Assembly (NCBI GenBank): GCA_028281025.1
Contig: JANQKR010000013.1
Coordinates: 738,294-802,293, forward strand
Reading direction: 5' to 3'
From: Croceivirga sp.
Lineage (GTDB): Bacteria; Bacteroidota; Bacteroidia; Flavobacteriales; Flavobacteriaceae
Length of the DNA: 64,000 nt
A program made the position numbers and the translations under genes. The notes beneath the pieces were generated by a model, which did not search any database, was not told the origin of the DNA, and saw nothing but the letters and a program-made list of their open reading frames with translations. Each line of letters starts with the position of its first letter. Within the stretch, counting starts at the first letter, position 1. Below, in pieces: positions 60,693 through 64,000 of this stretch.

Positions 60693-63578
60693 TCATTGCA
60701 TCCTTTCCCATTCCGATTGCAATTGCCTGAACCTTTCAAAAGCATCCTGTCCCAACGGCTGTTGCTCCTCGGAACACATTTCCATGAGGTATTTCACATG
60801 GTCCAGCAACATGGGCCTATCATATCGCCTAGGGCCCTTTTTCAAAAGGGTCAGGCGCTTTCGTAGCCCTTCTTTTCTTTTTTTGTTTGTTGTCCCTTCC
60901 AATTGTTCTTCGAGCATTTTTACCTTGTGGGCAATTGACAAGTATAGCTGGGTAACCTTTAGGGAAAGCTTTTCCTGTTCCTGCAGGTCTTTTAGCGTTA
61001 CACCACTTTCCTTTAATTCCGGATGTAGTCCATAATGGATTGTTGTGTGAACACTGTCCTGCCCGAAAAAAATCTTCAAATCGTATTCTCCTGGGGATAC
61101 TCTAGGCCCTGAAAAATCTTTTTCCCCTTTTCTTTTGAAGTACCATCTAAAATCCCATTCCGTTCTTCGTATGCCCAAGTCATCTTTAGGAAGCCTGGTC
61201 ACTTTTAGCTCTTTGGTATGCACCGCTTGTCCATCTTTGGAAAATTGAAATTTCACTACGGTATCGGTTACTTTTTCCGGTAAGGTAAAATAGATGTTTT
61301 GCTTGGATTTATGATTTGGTGTTGGTTGAAACACATGAAGTTTTGGTCTTTCCTCCGGACCAAGGTGATGCAAAGGGCCAATATCCTCCAGAACCCAAAA
61401 CGACCTTCCTAAAGTGGATAAAACCAGGTTCTTGCGAAAGACCTGTATATCGGTAACGGGTACTACGGGCAAATTTCGTTGAAAAGACTGCCAATGTGCA
61501 CCATCATCAAAGGAAAGGTACAGGCCAAACTCTGTCCCTGCATAAAGTAGTCCTTCCCTATCGGGGTCTTCACGGAGTACCCTGGCGACATGGCCTTTGG
61601 AAATACCTTGATCAATGCGCTGCCAGGTGTTCCCATAATCTTCGGTTTTTAGGAAATACGTTTGCCCGTCCCCAAGGTAATCCCTGTTGATTGCGGCGTA
61701 ACATTTGGCAGGGTCGTGGGGGGATGCCTCCAGATGTTGAACACGTCCTCCGCTTGGAATACTGGGGGTTACATTGCTCCAAGTTGCACCACCATCTTTG
61801 GTAACATGGATCAGCCCATCGTTGGAACCGGTCCAAATCAAACCCTTTTTTAGGGGCGATTCTTGGATGGCGTAAAGCACGGCATAATATTCCTCCCCAG
61901 AGATATCTTCATCAATAGGGCCACCGCTTCGCATTCGATACTGGGGCTTGTTTTCGGTCAAATCCCCGGATATCCTTTCCCAGTTTTTGCCCCCATCGGT
62001 CGTTTTGTGCAGGTATTGGGAGCCGTAATAGACCACATTGGGGTCATGTGGGGACACTTCCATGGGCGTCACCCGTTGAAAGCGATACGTGATATCGTCA
62101 GGATGGTTGCCATAAAGGCTTTCCCCACCAATATAATACAGGTGTTCCGTTCCCAATTTATGGTTATACACCGAAAACTGACCTTTGCAATTGCTGTAAA
62201 CAATGTTGGGGTCACCGGGTTTGGGGATGGCCGGTCCCGTTTCACATCCTCCGACCCTATCCCAAAAAACCAGATTTTCCATTCCATGTCCGTCATTACT
62301 GTTCAGTACATTTTGTGCAGGCATACGGCTTGGAACACGAATGGTAGTGTTATCCTGCTGCCCGGAATAGAGATAAAAGGGATATTGGTCATCCACATTA
62401 CAGGAATAGAGTTCCGCCGTAGGTTGGTTGAACTGGATAGACCAATTTTTGCCCCCATCAATTGAAATGGCCCCACCGCCATCGTTCCCGGCAATCATAA
62501 AAAGGGAATCCTTTGGATTGATCCATAAATCGTGATGATCGGAATGTGGGGGAATGATTTCCTTCCACTTTTTACCACCATTGTAGGAGGTCCATAACTT
62601 TTTTGTCCCCGCCCATATGTTGTCCGCGTTTTGCGGATTTGCGTCAATATTGGTAAAGTAAAACGGTCGGTACATCACGGATTTATGGACTTTAGCGGGC
62701 ATTTTCACCTTTTCCCAGGATTCGCCATAATCGTCTGACTTATAAATCCCTTCCTGCCCTTCCGCCGCCTGGATCTGTGCCCAAACACGGGAGGGCATGG
62801 CTTGGCTTACCGCTAAATCCACTTTTCCGGTCAAGGCAGTGGGGAGTCCTTTTTTCAACGGTTTCCAGTTTTTTCCACCATCCACGGATTTATAGATGCC
62901 ATCGGTTGCCCCACCACTGATGATGGTCCAGGGCTTACGCCGGGCACGCCACATGGTGGCATAGACAATTTCGGGTCGGTTTGGTGCCAGTTCAATATCC
63001 ACTGCTCCCACTGAATCTGAATGAAAAAGTACGTTGTTCCAATGTTTGCCGCCATCCATGGTCTTAAAGACACCCCGTTCTTTGGACTTTTTAAACGGTT
63101 GCCCCACCACGGCCGCATAGGCTATTTTTGAATTGTTGGGATGTACCTCCAATGCCCCGATCTGCCCTGCATTTTGCAATCCGGAAAATTCCCATGTTTT
63201 CCCGGCATCAATCGATTTATATATTCCCCTGCCCACAATAACGTTGCTGCGGATACCGTCCGAACCTGTACCCACATAAAGGATATTTGGATTTTTCTGG
63301 AATATGGCAATGGCCCCGATGGAAGGACTTTCAAAATATCCGTCCGAAATGTTCTTCCAGTGATTGCCATGATCGATGGTTTTCCAAAGCCCGCCCCCTG
63401 TACTACCCATATAGTAGACATTTGTACTGTCGACAACACCTTTTACTGCGGTTACCCTGCCTCCGCGTGAGGGCCCCACATTTTTAAATTCAAAGGCCCT
63501 TTCCCGTTTTTCTTCGGGCTGTTGGGCAAAACAGGAGCATCCTGCCATTGCCAGGGTCAGTACTATGCATTTCTTCAT
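60693..63578 (-). CDS. Secreted BNR/sortilin-like beta-propeller protein
   Basis: 961 residues from ATG 63578, which begins a signal peptide (MKKCIVLTLAMAGCSCFAQ). The body consists of repeated BNR/VPS10-type blades with Asp-box motifs: GGGLWKTIDHGNHWKNIS, GIYKSIDAGKTWEFSG, GVFKTMDGGKHWNNV, GIYKSVDGGKNWKPL, LHKTTDGGKNWERIS, LIHVTKDGGATWSNVT, FLKTEDYGNTWQRI, LYLSFDDGAHWQSF. Two propellers would fit. A helical tail (about 870-961) ends the protein. Homologues are annotated as glycosyl hydrolases without proof; no catalytic pair can be named here. No sorting domain is visible. Confidence 0.8.
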   Translation of the reverse strand: MKKCIVLTLAMAGCSCFAQQPEEKRERAFEFKNVGPSRGGRVTAVKGVVDSTNVYYMGSTGGGLWKTIDHGNHWKNISDGYFESPSIGAIAIFQKNPNILYVGTGSDGIRSNVIVGRGIYKSIDAGKTWEFSGLQNAGQIGALEVHPNNSKIAYAAVVGQPFKKSKERGVFKTMDGGKHWNNVLFHSDSVGAVDIELAPNRPEIVYATMWRARRKPWTIISGGATDGIYKSVDGGKNWKPLKKGLPTALTGKVDLAVSQAMPSRVWAQIQAAEGQEGIYKSDDYGESWEKVKMPAKVHKSVMYRPFYFTNIDANPQNADNIWAGTKKLWTSYNGGKKWKEIIPPHSDHHDLWINPKDSLFMIAGNDGGGAISIDGGKNWSIQFNQPTAELYSCNVDDQYPFYLYSGQQDNTTIRVPSRMPAQNVLNSNDGHGMENLVFWDRVGGCETGPAIPKPGDPNIVYSNCKGQFSVYNHKLGTEHLYYIGGESLYGNHPDDITYRFQRVTPMEVSPHDPNVVYYGSQYLHKTTDGGKNWERISGDLTENKPQYRMRSGGPIDEDISGEEYYAVLYAIQESPLKKGLIWTGSNDGLIHVTKDGGATWSNVTPSIPSGGRVQHLEASPHDPAKCYAAINRDYLGDGQTYFLKTEDYGNTWQRIDQGISKGHVARVLREDPDREGLLYAGTEFGLYLSFDDGAHWQSFQRNLPVVPVTDIQVFRKNLVLSTLGRSFWVLEDIGPLHHLGPEERPKLHVFQPTPNHKSKQNIYFTLPEKVTDTVVKFQFSKDGQAVHTKELKVTRLPKDDLGIRRTEWDFRWYFKRKGEKDFSGPRVSPGEYDLKIFFGQDSVHTTIHYGLHPELKESGVTLKDLQEQEKLSLKVTQLYLSIAHKVKMLEEQLEGTTNKKRKEGLRKRLTLLKKGPRRYDRPMLLDHVKYLMEMCSEEQQPLGQDAFERFRQLQSEWERMQ

Positions 63579-63744
63579 TTTGGGTAGTATCATACTGTAA
63601 AAAATAGGTCGATGCTGTTAATACCAAGGTGCCAATCCACCGATCGAATCACATGGAACATCCTTTACCCGATAATCGGGATTTGGATATTCCGAGACGT
63701 GCGACGAAAGGATTATATCGATTTCCTTGCTGCCACGAGGCAGT

Positions 63745-64000
63745 TTACTCCAGCCATTCCAAGGCTTTACGGAGTAAAATATTTTTGTAATCCAGGTAGT
63801 TCTCCTTGGTTACAGGAATATAATCATCCACCTGGGCCGGGTTTCCTTCAAGTACTTGTCCATTTGGGCGAATGGTATGGCCAATGTTCCACATAAAACT
63901 GACCACCGGTATGTCACTGTTGGGAAAATACAGCTCTTCTTCCCATTCCCAGGTGTTACTATATCCGCCGGAGGGCATTCCCAGGGTATGGCCCAGCCCA
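63745..64000 (-). CDS. C-terminus of a protein cut by the right edge, possibly S41 peptidase-like
   Basis: The minus strand is open from the edge to the stop at 63745-63747: GLGHTLGMPSGGYSNTWEWE, then YFPNSDIPVVSFMWNIGHT, IRPNGQVLEGNPAQVDDYIP and a helical end. The pattern of a short Gly-rich loop, TxPNSDI strand and RPNGxxLEGN.VxPD-like turn recalls the C-terminal part of S41 tail-specific proteases, but the catalytic Ser/Lys would lie outside the window. Weak assignment; the gene is real by its open frame and codon use. Confidence 0.45.
   Translation of the reverse strand, partial: GLGHTLGMPSGGYSNTWEWEEELYFPNSDIPVVSFMWNIGHTIRPNGQVLEGNPAQVDDYIPVTKENYLDYKNILLRKALEWLE

Overview
The window is chromosomal DNA from a member of the Bacteroidota, almost certainly a (probably marine) flavobacterium. 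The evidence is two SusC/SusD pairs, an ECF sigma/FecR signalling pair, Bacteroidota-type surface lipoproteins, TAnnTTTG-like promoter elements, and a three-gene type II-C CRISPR-Cas system with a very large Cas9. Species cannot be named from the sequence alone.

Layout. (1) 1-123: start of a leftward secreted protein cut by the edge. (2) 595-6866: six tightly packed rightward genes for a small type II secretion/type IV pilus-like machine (pseudopilin, prepilin peptidase, GspE ATPase, secretin, PilM-PilN fusion, PilO-like), with no GspF/PilC platform gene. (3) 7073-11318: a GH3 glycosidase lipoprotein and an aldose 1-epimerase, with a decayed GH5-like fragment between them. (4) 11583-13731: a SigZ-like sigma factor converging on a two-gene operon for a small secreted Cys protein and a DUF4405/DUF2271-like membrane protein carrying a possible flavinylation motif. 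(5) 13955-22018: a TetR-controlled operon for a complete TolC/HlyD/ABC exporter of YbhGFSR type that also holds a DUF2141 protein and an outer-membrane phospholipase A; three copies of the probable TetR operator are visible. (6) 22019-24957: a structured gap with a probable transposase relic, a beta-propeller lipoprotein and a ketopantoate-reductase-family enzyme. (7) 25164-33727: ECF sigma, FecR, STN-type SusC, SusD and two glycerophosphodiester phosphodiesterases, read leftward as a self-signalling uptake locus. (8) 33871-41627: CRISPR array of 23 intact repeats plus degenerate ones, cas2, cas1, cas9 and a divergent tracrRNA. (9) 42069-59928: a large leftward polysaccharide-utilisation locus (SusC, SusD, duplicated glycan-binding lipoprotein, GH16, XylB, XylA, xylose-type MFS, GH43, GH26, PhyH dioxygenase, Gfo/Idh/MocA oxidoreductase, LacI regulator). 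(10) 60693-64000: a secreted BNR-repeat protein and the C-terminus of a further protein cut by the right edge.

How the parts work together. In region 9 the surface proteins would bind, cut and import a xylose-containing polymer; GH26 and GH43 would yield xylose, and XylA/XylB pass it to the pentose phosphate pathway. The GH26 active-site context resembles beta-1,3-xylanases more than mannanases, which suggests a marine algal xylan. In region 7 the imported or periplasmic substrate is probably a glycerophosphodiester. In region 8 each CRISPR repeat itself carries a Bacteroidota-type promoter (TTG, 19 bases, then TAATTTTA), so every spacer may have its own crRNA promoter, as known for Neisseria type II-C arrays but with different promoter chemistry. 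I rate this, the reduced secretion operon and the phospholipase-containing exporter as the most interesting observations. No similarity search was run; family names rest on motifs visible in the translations.
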